Part shown: piece by piece, positions 14,995-23,492 of the stretch
How positions within the stretch are numbered: position 1 is the first letter of the stretch
Layout of the letters: the number at the start of each line of letters is the position of its first letter
Origin: CADEDH01 sp039201605
GTDB taxonomy: Bacteria > Actinomycetota > Acidimicrobiia > Acidimicrobiales > SZUA-35
Direction of reading: 5' to 3'
Assembly: GCA_039201605.1 (NCBI GenBank)
Contig: JBCCRO010000014.1
Location: 71,412 to 135,411 of the forward strand
Length of the DNA stretch: 64,000 nucleotides
Notes under the pieces: generated by a model
Seen by the model: the letters and a program-made list of their open reading frames with translations, nothing else
Database searches by the model: none
What the model was told of the DNA's origin: nothing
Made by a program: the position numbers and the translations under genes

Positions 14995-16188
14995 CTAGGG
15001 CGCCGGGGTGATGACGACGGTGCCGTTGTGGCCGCCGAAACCGAAGCTGTTGGACAGCGCCGGACCGGGCTCCCAGTCGCGGGCCCCGTCGATCACGAGA
15101 TCGATCTCGGGCAGCTCCGGATCCCGCTGCTCGAAACCGACCGTCGGCGGCACCGAACGGTGCTGCATGGCCAGGACGACGGCGGCGGCCTCCAGCGCGC
15201 CTGCGGCGCCCAAGGCGTGGCCGGTGACGCCCTTGGTCGAGGTGATCACGGGGCCGGGGGCGCCGAACACCTTGGCCAGCGCCTCGGCCTCGGCCGCATC
15301 GTTGAGCGGGGTCGAGGTGCCGTGGGCGTTGACGTGGGTGATGTCGGCCGCGGTCAGACCGGCGCTGGCAATGGCCAGCTCCATACAGCGGACCGCACCC
15401 GACCCGCCGGGGGAGGGGGCGGTGATGTGGTGGGCGTCGGCCGTGCTGGCCGCACCGGCGATCACCGCCAGCACATCGGCGCCGCGGGCCTGAGCCATGT
15501 CCAGCCGTTCGAGCACGAGCACGGCGGCGCCCTCGCCCATCACGAAGCCGTCGCGCCGCTCGTCGAACGGCATCGACACGCCGCTGCGGGACAGCGCCGT
15601 CATGTTGCCGAAGCCGGCCATGGCCGTCGGGCACTGCGGCGCCTCGCTACCTCCGGCCAACACGACGTCACACTGGCCGTGGCGGATGAGGTTCATCGCA
15701 TTGCCGATCGAGTGGGTGCCGGCGGCGCACGCCGTCACCGTCGTCTCGCACGGGCCCTGGAAGCCGTGCCGCATCGACACCGCAGCGGCGGCGGCGTTGG
15801 GCATCATCATCGGCACCAGGAACGGGGACACCCGTCGATCGCCCTTGGTGTGGCGAATGACGATCTGTTCCTCGTTGGTGCCGATGCCCCCGATGCCGGT
15901 GCCGATGAGCACACCGGTCCGGCTGGGGTCGGCCTCGAGCTCGCCCGTTTGGGCCAGCGCCTCGGCGGCCGCGGCCAGGGCGTACTGGGTGAAGGGGTCG
16001 GCCCTGCGGGCCTCCTTCGGGTTGTCGAAGTACGGCTTCGGATCCCAGTCGGTCACCGATCGCCGATCGCCGTCCGCAGGCCGCTCGTGGAGGCCGGCCC
16101 AGAAGGCGTCGGTACCGATGCCACAGGGGGCGACGACGCCGAGGCCGGTTACGGCGACGATGGGCATCGACGCGGACGGCGAGGTCAT
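14995..16188 (-). CDS. fabF: Beta-ketoacyl-ACP synthase II
   Basis: 397 residues. VAVTGLGVVAPCGIG start, active-site Cys in TVTACAAGTHSIG, catalytic His in NAHGTSTPLND and in GVTGHALGAAG, and the C-terminal NSFGFGGHNG. All are standard for KAS II, which elongates acyl-ACP with malonyl-ACP. ATG and the acpP stop overlap (ATGA), so the pair is translationally coupled. Downstream of acpP in the order fabD-fabH-fabG-acpP-fabF. Confidence 0.95.
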   Translation of the reverse strand: MTSPSASMPIVAVTGLGVVAPCGIGTDAFWAGLHERPADGDRRSVTDWDPKPYFDNPKEARRADPFTQYALAAAAEALAQTGELEADPSRTGVLIGTGIGGIGTNEEQIVIRHTKGDRRVSPFLVPMMMPNAAAAAVSMRHGFQGPCETTVTACAAGTHSIGNAMNLIRHGQCDVVLAGGSEAPQCPTAMAGFGNMTALSRSGVSMPFDERRDGFVMGEGAAVLVLERLDMAQARGADVLAVIAGAASTADAHHITAPSPGGSGAVRCMELAIASAGLTAADITHVNAHGTSTPLNDAAEAEALAKVFGAPGPVITSTKGVTGHALGAAGALEAAAVVLAMQHRSVPPTVGFEQRDPELPEIDLVIDGARDWEPGPALSNSFGFGGHNGTVVITPAP

Positions 16189-16430
16189 CAGGCGTTGACC
16201 TTGCCCATCACGAGGTCATAGGCCTGGCCGACGGTCTCGATGCCTTCGAGCTCCTCTTCCTCGACCGACACGTCGAACTCCTCTTCGAGGGCCATCACGA
16301 GCTCGACGAGGTCGAGGCTGTCGGCGTCGAGGTCCTCGGCGAACCGGGCCTCCTTGGTCACCTGGTCTTCGCTCACGGAGAGCACCTCGACGGCGCACTT
16401 CTGGAACGCGGGGAACTTGTCGTCACTCAC
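16188..16430 (-). CDS. acpP: Acyl carrier protein
   Basis: 80 residues, GTG start with AGGAGG 8 bases upstream. The phosphopantetheine Ser is in DADSLDLVELVMALEEEF. The strongly acidic helix II (EEEFDVSVEEEELEGIETV) is typical of bacterial AcpP. Carries intermediates of type II fatty acid synthesis. The 69 bases between fabG and acpP hold this ribosome binding site and nothing else obvious. Confidence 0.95.
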   Translation of the reverse strand: MSDDKFPAFQKCAVEVLSVSEDQVTKEARFAEDLDADSLDLVELVMALEEEFDVSVEEEELEGIETVGQAYDLVMGKVNA

Positions 16431-16499
16431 TTGTCTGGCCTCCTGGAGCCACGGTCGGCCGATGCGGCCGGGTTGATCAATGTAACGGTCTTGCGGTTG

Positions 16500-17216
16500 T
16501 CAGCCCATGCCGAGGCCACCATCGACACCGATGGTGGTGCCGGTGATGTAGCCCGCCGATTCCGAGGCCAGGAAGGCGACGGCGGCGGCGACCTCGTCGG
16601 GTTTGCCAACTCGACCCATGGGGACCAGGTCCGTCATGGCCGAGATCTGCTTGTCGTTGAGGGCGGCGAGCATGTCGGTCTCGATGGGGCCGGGGGCCAC
16701 CAGGTTCACCGTGATGCCCCGGGAGGCGTACTCCCGGGCCAGCGACCGGCCGAGGCCGAGCAGGCCCGCCTTGGATGCGGAGTAGTTGGCCTGTCCGGCC
16801 TGACCGAGCGAGCCGACCACCGACGACATGAGGATGAGGCGGCCCCAGCGGGCCTTCATCATCGGCTTCAGCGAGCGCTTGGCCACGCGGAAGGTTCCGG
16901 TGAGGTTGGCGTCGACAACGGTCGAGAAATCGTCGGTACTCATCCGCAGCACGAGGGTGTCGCGGGTGATGCCGGCGTTGGCCACCACGATCTCGGCCGG
17001 GCCGAGCTCGTCGTCGATCTGGGCGAAGGCGGCCTCGACCGACTCGTCGGAGGTGATGTCGCACTCCACCCACCGGAGGCGGTCGTCGAGTTGCTCGGGC
17101 TTGGAGCGGGAGCCGACGGCCACCCGATGACCGGTGTCGGCCAGGCGCAGGGCGCAGGCCAGCCCGATGCCCCGGCTGCCGCCGGTGACGAACGCTGTGC
17201 GAGATGTGTCAGCCAT
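16500..17216 (-). CDS. fabG: 3-oxoacyl-ACP reductase FabG
   Basis: 238 residues from ATG 17216, which overlaps the fabH stop. The SDR cofactor motif is FVTGGSRGIGLACAL, the catalytic Ser in LMSSVVGSLGQAGQ, and the Tyr-Lys pair in ANYSASKAGLLGLGR. VNLVAPGPIETDM follows. It reduces 3-oxoacyl-ACP with NADPH. Position between fabH and acpP confirms the FabG role among the many SDR proteins. The upstream extension to 17273 lies inside fabH and is rejected. Confidence 0.93.
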   Translation of the reverse strand: MADTSRTAFVTGGSRGIGLACALRLADTGHRVAVGSRSKPEQLDDRLRWVECDITSDESVEAAFAQIDDELGPAEIVVANAGITRDTLVLRMSTDDFSTVVDANLTGTFRVAKRSLKPMMKARWGRLILMSSVVGSLGQAGQANYSASKAGLLGLGRSLAREYASRGITVNLVAPGPIETDMLAALNDKQISAMTDLVPMGRVGKPDEVAAAVAFLASESAGYITGTTIGVDGGLGMG

Positions 17217-18154
17217 TACCCGCCCCAGCGTACGAGGGCACTGGCCCAGGTCATCCCGGCGCCGAACCCGCACAGGAGGACCAGGTCACCGGGGTTGACC
17301 CGACCTTTGCGGAAGGCGTCGTCGAGGGCGAGGGGGATGGAGGCGGCCGACGTGTTGCCGGTCTTCTCCAGGACCATCGCCGTCTTGTCCATGTCGAATC
17401 CGAGCTTCCTCCACGCCGACTCCACGATGCGGATGTTGGCCTGGTGGGGGATGATCAGATCGATGTCGTCGGCGGTGACGCCGGCCTGCGCCATCGTGGC
17501 CTTGCACGTCTTCTGGATGACGCTGACGGCCTGGCGGAAGACCTCCTTGCCGTCCATCTGGAGGACGTCGCCGTGATCGGCGTAGAGGATGTGCACGTAG
17601 TTGCCGTTCGAGCCGAGGTCCCAGCCGAGCAGCTGGCCCTGGCCGGTGTCGTCGCGCTCGACCACGGCGGCGCCGGCTCCGTTGCCGAACAGGATGCCGG
17701 TGCCACGGTCGTGGTAGTCGGTGATGCGGTCGAGGCTCTCGGCCCCGATCACCAGGATCTTGTCCATGCCCTGGAGCAGAAGGCCGTTGGCCATGATCAG
17801 GCTGTACACCCAGCCGGAGCAGGCGGCCTGCAGGTCGAAGGCGCCGCAGTCCAGACCGAGTTCCCGGGCCACGGCCGGTGCGGTGCCGGGGCAGATGTGG
17901 TCGGGGCTGGTGGTGGCGAGGATGACCTGCTCGATCTCGGAGGGATCGACGCCGGCGTCGGACAGGGCCCGCTGGGCCGCCTCGGTGGCGAGGCCGGAGG
18001 TGGAGCCGCCGATGCGGCGCTCGCCGATCCCGGTCCGCTCGCGGATCCACTCGTCGGTGGTGTCCATCCACGCGGTCAGATCGTTGTTGGTCAGGACCTT
18101 GTCGGGGAGGGCGGCCCCGATACCCGAGATCTTGAGGCCCCAGGGAGCGTTCAT
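17216..18154 (-). CDS. fabH: Beta-ketoacyl-ACP synthase III
   Basis: 312 residues. It has WIRERTGIGERRI, the active-site Cys in DLQAACSGWVY, the catalytic His in IIPHQANIRI and the Asn in EKTGNTSAASIPLAL. KAS III starts fatty acid synthesis by condensing an acyl-CoA primer with malonyl-ACP. The start overlaps the end of fabD by 4 bases. The primer preference (acetyl or branched) cannot be judged from these motifs. Confidence 0.95.
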   Translation of the reverse strand: MNAPWGLKISGIGAALPDKVLTNNDLTAWMDTTDEWIRERTGIGERRIGGSTSGLATEAAQRALSDAGVDPSEIEQVILATTSPDHICPGTAPAVARELGLDCGAFDLQAACSGWVYSLIMANGLLLQGMDKILVIGAESLDRITDYHDRGTGILFGNGAGAAVVERDDTGQGQLLGWDLGSNGNYVHILYADHGDVLQMDGKEVFRQAVSVIQKTCKATMAQAGVTADDIDLIIPHQANIRIVESAWRKLGFDMDKTAMVLEKTGNTSAASIPLALDDAFRKGRVNPGDLVLLCGFGAGMTWASALVRWGG

Positions 18155-19338
18155 ACCGCACCTACCGTCGATGAGCGCAGCCAGGCGATGGGCTGCGAGG
18201 TGTTGACCCGCTCGCCGGCGAGGGCGAGGAGGCCTTGGAGGGAACCGGCGAAAGCCGATCGGACTTCGGTCGAGCCGACGGTTCCGATGATCTGGCCCCG
18301 CTCGATCGAAGCGTCGGCGTCGAGACCTTCGGCCGGCTCGAACACGCCGGTGGCGGGGCTGACGACCAGGCGCTCGACGGCGTAGAGCGCCTCACCCTCG
18401 AGGACCGGGCCGCTCTCCGAGGCTTGCGACAACGACTCGAGGAGCGTGTCGACCTCGGCTGGTGTCGACACCCCTCGGGTGGTGGCGCCCTTCAGCGTGC
18501 GCTTGGCCATGCCGGTGAGCACGGTGCCCGGGCCGAGTTCGAGGAACACGGTGGCGCCGGCGTCGGACAGGGCGTGGAGGGTCTGACGCCACAGCACCGG
18601 GGAGGTGAGCTGGGCGCCGAGAAGCCCGGCCCAACCCTCGCCTCGAGGGTGGGTCGTGGCATCGATGTTGGCGAACACGGGACGGTTCGGGTTGCGGAGG
18701 TCGACGTCGGCCAGCGCCTTGCGCAGGCGGTCGCGGGCGGGCGACATGAACGGGGTGTGGAAGGCACCGCCGACCTTGATCGGCATGACCCGCTTGGCCC
18801 CCAGCTCCTTGGCCGCCTCGCCTGCGGCGGACAGGGCGTCGGGGTCACCGGCGATGACGACCTGGCCCGGTGCGTTGTAGTTGGCCACCCAGACGTCGCC
18901 GTCGGTGCGGCGGCAGGCCAGCTCGACCTTGTCGTCGTCGAGGCCGAGCACGGCGGCCATCGTGCCCTCGGTGGCGTCGGCCGCCGCCTGCATGGCGTCA
19001 CCCCGCTCGGTGACCAGGCGGACGCCGTCGGCGAAGCTGAGCGTGCCCGCCGCGGTGAGCGCCGAATATTCGCCCAGGCTGTGACCGGCGTGGAAGGCGG
19101 GCTCGACACCGGTGCGCTCGACGGCGTCGAGGACGATCATGCTCGTCACATAGGTGGCGAGCTGCGAGTTGCGCGTCTGTCGCAATTCTTCCGCGTCGGC
19201 CTGCAGCAGCAGCTGGGAGACGTCCCGACCGGACGCCTCCGACGCCTCGGCGACCAGCTCCCACGAGGGATGGTCGACCCAGGCTTCGCCCATCCCCGGG
19301 GCCTGGGACCCCTGCCCGGGGAACGTAAACGCAATCAT
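18151..19338 (-). CDS. fabD: Malonyl-CoA:ACP transacylase with C-terminal lipoyl-like domain
   Basis: 395 residues from ATG 19338 (MIAFTFPGQGSQAPGMG). The catalytic Ser is in GHSLGE (about residue 87) and the His in GAFHTPFM (about 194); LELGPGTVLTGMAKR closes the transacylase domain near residue 280. Ordinary FabD proteins end by about 310. Here residues 321-388 form a further domain whose pattern (VVSPATGVFEP ... IERGQIIGTVGS TEVRSAFAGSLQGL ... GERVNTSQPIAWL) resembles the barrel-sandwich fold of biotinyl/lipoyl carriers. The loop that would carry the modified Lys (MKM in biotin proteins) is missing, so it cannot be biotinylated. First gene of the fab operon. ATGs at 19356 and 19386 are possible but less likely starts. 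Confidence 0.9.
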   Translation of the reverse strand: MIAFTFPGQGSQAPGMGEAWVDHPSWELVAEASEASGRDVSQLLLQADAEELRQTRNSQLATYVTSMIVLDAVERTGVEPAFHAGHSLGEYSALTAAGTLSFADGVRLVTERGDAMQAAADATEGTMAAVLGLDDDKVELACRRTDGDVWVANYNAPGQVVIAGDPDALSAAGEAAKELGAKRVMPIKVGGAFHTPFMSPARDRLRKALADVDLRNPNRPVFANIDATTHPRGEGWAGLLGAQLTSPVLWRQTLHALSDAGATVFLELGPGTVLTGMAKRTLKGATTRGVSTPAEVDTLLESLSQASESGPVLEGEALYAVERLVVSPATGVFEPAEGLDADASIERGQIIGTVGSTEVRSAFAGSLQGLLALAGERVNTSQPIAWLRSSTVGAV

Positions 19339-19474
19339 CACCGAAGTCACGATCATCAGACCAGGGGGCGGGGGAGAAGGTTTCATGATTTGTCGGTGGA
19401 ATCCGTCACGAATTCGCGCCGTCGGCCGACAAGCTCGGCCGTTGATGGTCCCGCTGGCCCGGTCATGCAGCAGC

Positions 19475-19480
19475 TACGCT
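19475..19480 (+). promoter_or_regulatory. Likely -10 element of tRNA-Leu(CAA)
   Basis: TACGCT, 11 bases before the first base of the tRNA. No convincing -35 at the usual distance. Confidence 0.4.
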
Positions 19481-19491
19481 GGTAGGCCCTC

Positions 19492-19574
<83 letters not shown>

Positions 19575-19686
19575 CCCAAGCATTCCCAACGAGATCGGCG
19601 GGCGTCTCGACTACACCGGTTTCCGGTCGATACGAGAGGATCTCCGCAGATCGAGCAGATAACGCCGAACGAGTCTGAGTCGAGCC

Positions 19687-19980
19687 ATGTCGCGTGCAAC
19701 CATCGAACGGAAACTGAAGACGCTCTCCGAGGAGCTGGTCGCCCTGCGGAGTGAGCTCCGGGTCATCGACGAGCAGTTGCAGCACTTCATCGATGAGGCC
19801 GATGATGCTCGACTGCGGTCGATGGTGTCGGAGACGCCGCTGGCGGCACAGGAGCATCGTGAGGCCACCAAGACGGTACGGGGAATGCAGCGCGATCGGG
19901 AGGTCAAGGTGAAGCGGATGGCCAAGTTGGAGGCGAAGCAGGATTCCCTGCTCGACGATCTCGGCAGGGTGACGTCGTGA
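19687..19980 (+). CDS. Small coiled-coil protein, function unknown
   Basis: 97 residues, almost entirely predicted helix with heptad-like spacing (TIERKLKTLSEELVALRSELRVIDEQLQHFIDEADDARL and REVKVKRMAKLEAKQDSLLDDL). It has no Cys, no membrane segment and a high content of Arg, Lys, Glu and Asp. Not recognised. Its stop overlaps the GTG start of the response regulator (GTGA), so the two are made together and it may work with that RNA-binding antiterminator; this is inference from coupling only. Confidence 0.7.
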   Translation: MSRATIERKLKTLSEELVALRSELRVIDEQLQHFIDEADDARLRSMVSETPLAAQEHREATKTVRGMQRDREVKVKRMAKLEAKQDSLLDDLGRVTS

Positions 19981-20576
19981 GCGTGCCCAAGGTGGTGGTG
20001 GCCGAGGACGAGGCGCTGATCCGTCTCGATCTGGTCGAGAGCCTGCGGGATTCGGGCTACGACGTGGTCGGCGAGGCCGCTGACGGAGCCGAGGCGGTCG
20101 CCCTGGTCCGCGAGACCGGGGCCGACGTCGCCGTGCTCGACGTGAAGATGCCGGGGGTCGACGGCTTGACCGCGGCCCGCGAGATCATGACCGACCGGAT
20201 GGCGGCCGTGGTGATCCTCACCGCCTTCTCCCAGCGAGATCTGGTCGAGCAGGCCCGCGACGTCGGTGCCATGGCGTACCTGGTCAAGCCGTTCAAGTCC
20301 GAGGAGCTGGTCCCGGCCATCGAGCTGGCGGTGGCCCGCTTCCGGGAGTTCGACGTGATCGCCTCGGAGGCGGAGTCGCTGTCGGACCGCCTGGAGACCC
20401 GCAAGCTCCTCGACCGGGCCAAGGGCAAGTTGCAGGACGCCTACGGCATGTCCGAGCAGGACGCTTTCCGCTTCATCCAGCAGACGGCGATGTCGCAGCG
20501 GACGTCGATGAAGAAGATCGCCACCGCGGTGATGGAGGACGGTCTCAAGCCCGATGGGGTGGGCGGCGCCGCCTGA
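19977..20576 (+). CDS. pdtaR: ANTAR-domain response regulator (PdtaR-like)
   Basis: 199 residues, GTG start. The receiver has VVVAEDEALIRLD, the phospho-acceptor in VAVLDVKMPGVDG, and YLVKPFKSEEL. The C-terminal ANTAR RNA-binding domain includes LETRKLLDRAKGKLQDAYGMSEQDAFRFIQQTAMSQRTSMKKIA, with the expected Ala and aromatic positions. It is the orthologue type of M. tuberculosis PdtaR (Rv1626), which binds RNA stem-loops to prevent termination when phosphorylated by an orphan kinase. In M. tuberculosis it likewise lies close to polA. No kinase is adjacent here. Confidence 0.9.
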   Translation: MSVPKVVVAEDEALIRLDLVESLRDSGYDVVGEAADGAEAVALVRETGADVAVLDVKMPGVDGLTAAREIMTDRMAAVVILTAFSQRDLVEQARDVGAMAYLVKPFKSEELVPAIELAVARFREFDVIASEAESLSDRLETRKLLDRAKGKLQDAYGMSEQDAFRFIQQTAMSQRTSMKKIATAVMEDGLKPDGVGGAA

Positions 20577-20634
20577 GGCGGCATCGACCGGCGCCGACGG
20601 CCTCGCCGTCGCTCGGAACGTCGTCGGCGACATC

Positions 20635-20640
20635 TAGGCT
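20635..20640 (+). promoter_or_regulatory. Likely -10 element of polA, leaderless
   Basis: TAGGCT, 8 bases before the ATG of polA at 20649. Confidence 0.5.
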
Positions 20641-20648
20641 CGTCCACG

Positions 20649-23336
20649 ATGCCTACCTTGATGCTGGTCGACGGTAACTCGCTCACCTATCGGGCCTTCC
20701 ATGCGCTGCCGCAGGATCTGGCCACCTCCAGCGGGCAGGTGACCAACGCCGTGCTCGGGTTCACCTCGATGCTGGTGAACCTGGTGCGCGACCACAAGCC
20801 CGACGGCCTGGCCGTCGCCTTCGACCGTCCCGAGCCCACGTTCCGCCACGAGCAGGTGGAGACCTACAAGGCCAACCGGTCGGCGGCGCCCGACATCCTG
20901 CGCCAGCAGATGGGCCTGGTGCGGGAGGTGCTCGACGTCCTGCACCTGCACCAGATCGAGCTCGCCGGCTACGAGGCCGACGACATCCTGGCCACGCTGG
21001 CCGATCAGGGGGCGGCGGCCGGGCTCGACGTCCTGATCGTGACCGGCGATCGCGACAGCTTCCAGCTGGTGGCCGACCCCCACATCAAGGTGGTCTACAA
21101 CAAGCGCGGGGTGAGCGACTACGCCATCTACGACGAGGCCGGCATCGAGGAGCGCACCGGGGTGACGCCCGACAAGTACGTCCAGTACGCCGCGCTGCGA
21201 GGCGACAACTCCGACAACCTGCCCGGCGTGCCCGGGGTGGGGGAGAAGACGGCGGCCAAGTTGATCAACAAGTACGGCGGCATCGACGGTCTCCTGGAGA
21301 ACGTCGAGGAGCAGACGCCCAAGCTGCGGGAGAACCTGGCGGCCAACGCCGACCTCGTTCGCATCAACACCGTGGTCATGGCTCTGCAGCGGGACGTGCC
21401 CCTCGACGTCGCCGCGCCCGATCTCCTCGGCATCGAGCCCTACGACGCCGAGGAGGTGAAGAAGCTCTTCGATTTCCTGGAGTTCCGCACCCTGCTCGAC
21501 CGGCTCCACGAGGCCTTCGCCCCCGGCGAGGAGGTCCCCGGCGACCGGGAGATCCTCAAGGCCGACGTCGTGAGCCCCGAGACCACCGACGACGTCGCCG
21601 CCGCCCTCGCCGCCGCCGCCGATGCCGCCGGTTCCGGCGACATCGCCGCCCCGGTGGGTATCGCCGCCGCCGTCGGTGACGACGCCTTCGACGGTCTCGC
21701 CGTCGTCGTGGACGAGCCCGCCTCGCAGGTGTTGTGGGTGCCGGCCTCGATGCTGTCGGCCCCCGAGATCGTCGGTCCGCTCGACGCCCTCCTCGGCACC
21801 GACGGCCCCGGCGTGGTGGCCCACGACGCCAAGCCGGTGCTCCGGGCCCTCTACGGGTACGGGCTCGACGCCGCCGGTCTGGCCCTCGACACCTCGCTCG
21901 CCGCCTACCTCCTCGACCCGGCGGGCAACTCCTACCCGCTCGACGAGCTGCTGTCGCTCCACACCGAGTACCGCCTGCCCACCGACGACGGCCCACCCGA
22001 AGGCCAGCTCGACTTCGGCGAGCAGTCGGTGCCCGACTCGCTGCGGGCCGCTCGGGAGGCCCTGGCCGCCGCCCGGCTCTCGACCGCCCTGGCCGCCGCC
22101 CTCGACGAGGACGGGCTGACCGCCCTCAACCGCGATGTCGAGGTGCCGCTGGTGCGGGTGCTGGCCCGGATGGAGCAGCTCGGGGTCGGCGTCGACCGGT
22201 CGGAGCTGGAGAGCCTCAACGCCGAGATGACGGCCGAGGCCGAGTCGCTGGCGAAGCAGATCCAGGACGACGCCGGCGAGGAGTTCAACGTCAACTCGAC
22301 CAAGGTCCTGCGGGAGATCCTGTTCGAGAAGCTGGGCCTCACCCCGCAGAAGAAGACCAAGACCGGCTACTCCACCGATCAGGCCACGCTCGAGAAGCTG
22401 GTGGGGGAGCACCCGATCATCGAGCACCTCCTGCGCTACCGGGAGGTGGAGAAGCTCCGCTCCACCTACGGCCAGTCTCTGCTCGACGCCGCGGGCGACG
22501 ACGACCGGATCCACGCCACCTTCAATCAGACCGTGGCCCGCACCGGTCGCCTGTCGAGCGAGAACCCCAATCTGCACAACATCCCGGTCCGCACCGAGCT
22601 GGGGCGGTCGTTCCGCAAGGCCTTCGTGCCCTCGGTTGGTCGACGGTTCCTGGTGGCCGACTACAACCAGATCGAGCTCCGGTGCATCGCCCACCTGGCC
22701 GAGGACCCCGGCCTCATCGAAGCCTTCACCACGGGGGCCGACGTGCATCGCACCACGGCCGCCCGCGTGTTCGACATCGAGCCTGACGAGGTGGACTTCG
22801 AGCAGCGGAGCAAGGCCAAGATGGTCTCCTACGGGCTGGCCTACGGCATGGAGGCCTACGGCCTGGGCCAGCGCCTCGGCATCCCGACCAAGGAGGCGGC
22901 GGTCATTCTCGACGCCTACTTCGAGAGCTTCCCCGCCGTGCGCGACTACATGGACGCCACCGTGACCGAGGCCCGCAACCGGGGCTACACCGAGACGCTG
23001 TTCGGGCGCCGTCGGGCCATCCCCGAGCTGCTGAGCGACAACCCCCGCCTGCGTCAGGCGGGGGAGCGCCAGGCCATGAACGCCGGCATCCAGGGTCTGG
23101 CCGCCGACATCTTCAAGGTCGCCCTCGTCCACCTCGACAAGCGCCTGGCCACCGAGGGACTGGCGTCCCGAGTGGTGCTCCAGGTGCACGACGAGGTCAT
23201 CCTCGAGGTGCCGCCCGACGAGGAGGAGGTCGCCGGCGAGCTGGTCCCGGCCGAGATGCAGGGCGCCTTCGAGCTCGCCGTGCCCCTCGAGGTCAACCTC
23301 GCCTTCGGCGCCACCTGGGCCGACGCCAAGGACTAG
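20649..23336 (+). CDS. polA: DNA polymerase I
   Basis: 895 residues. The N-terminal 5' nuclease domain has LMLVDGNSLTYRAFHALP, AFDRPEPTFRH, YEADDILATLA and VTGDRDSFQLV. The middle 3'-5' exonuclease domain is degenerate: the DxE motif expected at its start is not found around GIAAAVGDDAFDGLAVV, as in other actinobacterial PolA proteins, so proofreading is probably absent. The polymerase domain has motif A VADYNQIELR, motif B SKAKMVSYGLAYGMEAYGLG and motif C LQVHDEVIL. It fills gaps after excision repair and removes RNA primers. Its last six codons lie in a tandem duplication. The fully open antisense frame across this gene is not coding. Confidence 0.96.
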   Translation: MPTLMLVDGNSLTYRAFHALPQDLATSSGQVTNAVLGFTSMLVNLVRDHKPDGLAVAFDRPEPTFRHEQVETYKANRSAAPDILRQQMGLVREVLDVLHLHQIELAGYEADDILATLADQGAAAGLDVLIVTGDRDSFQLVADPHIKVVYNKRGVSDYAIYDEAGIEERTGVTPDKYVQYAALRGDNSDNLPGVPGVGEKTAAKLINKYGGIDGLLENVEEQTPKLRENLAANADLVRINTVVMALQRDVPLDVAAPDLLGIEPYDAEEVKKLFDFLEFRTLLDRLHEAFAPGEEVPGDREILKADVVSPETTDDVAAALAAAADAAGSGDIAAPVGIAAAVGDDAFDGLAVVVDEPASQVLWVPASMLSAPEIVGPLDALLGTDGPGVVAHDAKPVLRALYGYGLDAAGLALDTSLAAYLLDPAGNSYPLDELLSLHTEYRLPTDDGPPEGQLDFGEQSVPDSLRAAREALAAARLSTALAAALDEDGLTALNRDVEVPLVRVLARMEQLGVGVDRSELESLNAEMTAEAESLAKQIQDDAGEEFNVNSTKVLREILFEKLGLTPQKKTKTGYSTDQATLEKLVGEHPIIEHLLRYREVEKLRSTYGQSLLDAAGDDDRIHATFNQTVARTGRLSSENPNLHNIPVRTELGRSFRKAFVPSVGRRFLVADYNQIELRCIAHLAEDPGLIEAFTTGADVHRTTAARVFDIEPDEVDFEQRSKAKMVSYGLAYGMEAYGLGQRLGIPTKEAAVILDAYFESFPAVRDYMDATVTEARNRGYTETLFGRRRAIPELLSDNPRLRQAGERQAMNAGIQGLAADIFKVALVHLDKRLATEGLASRVVLQVHDEVILEVPPDEEEVAGELVPAEMQGAFELAVPLEVNLAFGATWADAKD

Positions 23337-23468
23337 GTATGGGGACGGACCTGCGGTGTTTCGGCATCGCCGAAACCCGAGCAGCCCGAAGGGCTGCCGC
23401 CGACGCCAAGGACTAGGTATGGGGACGGACCTGCGGTGTTTCGGCATCGCCGAAACCCGAGCAGCCCG
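23319..23468 (+). repeat. 70-base direct repeat (80-base period) over the polA stop
   Basis: Copies 23319-23388 and 23399-23468 are identical. Copy 1 begins with the last codons of polA (A-D-A-K-D-stop), so copy 2 repeats those codons and a second TAG outside the gene. Each copy contains the perfect stem GTTTCGGC-ATC-GCCGAAAC (23358-23376 in copy 1). Only copy 1 is followed by a second stem, GCAGCCC-GAA-GGGCTGC (23381-23397). Confidence 0.95.
23358..23397 (+). terminator. Double hairpin after polA
   Basis: Two perfect stems in a row, 8 and 7 base pairs, each with a 3-base loop. There is no T-run, so intrinsic termination is uncertain. The first stem is repeated 80 bases downstream. Confidence 0.45.
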
Positions 23469-23492
23469 GGCCGGTAGGCGGTGATGGCCGAG

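Noticed and set aside
23319..23468. Direct repeats at polA considered as attachment sites or a small mobile element
   Set aside because: No integrase, no target-site duplication and no inserted cargo between copies; a simple tandem duplication explains them.
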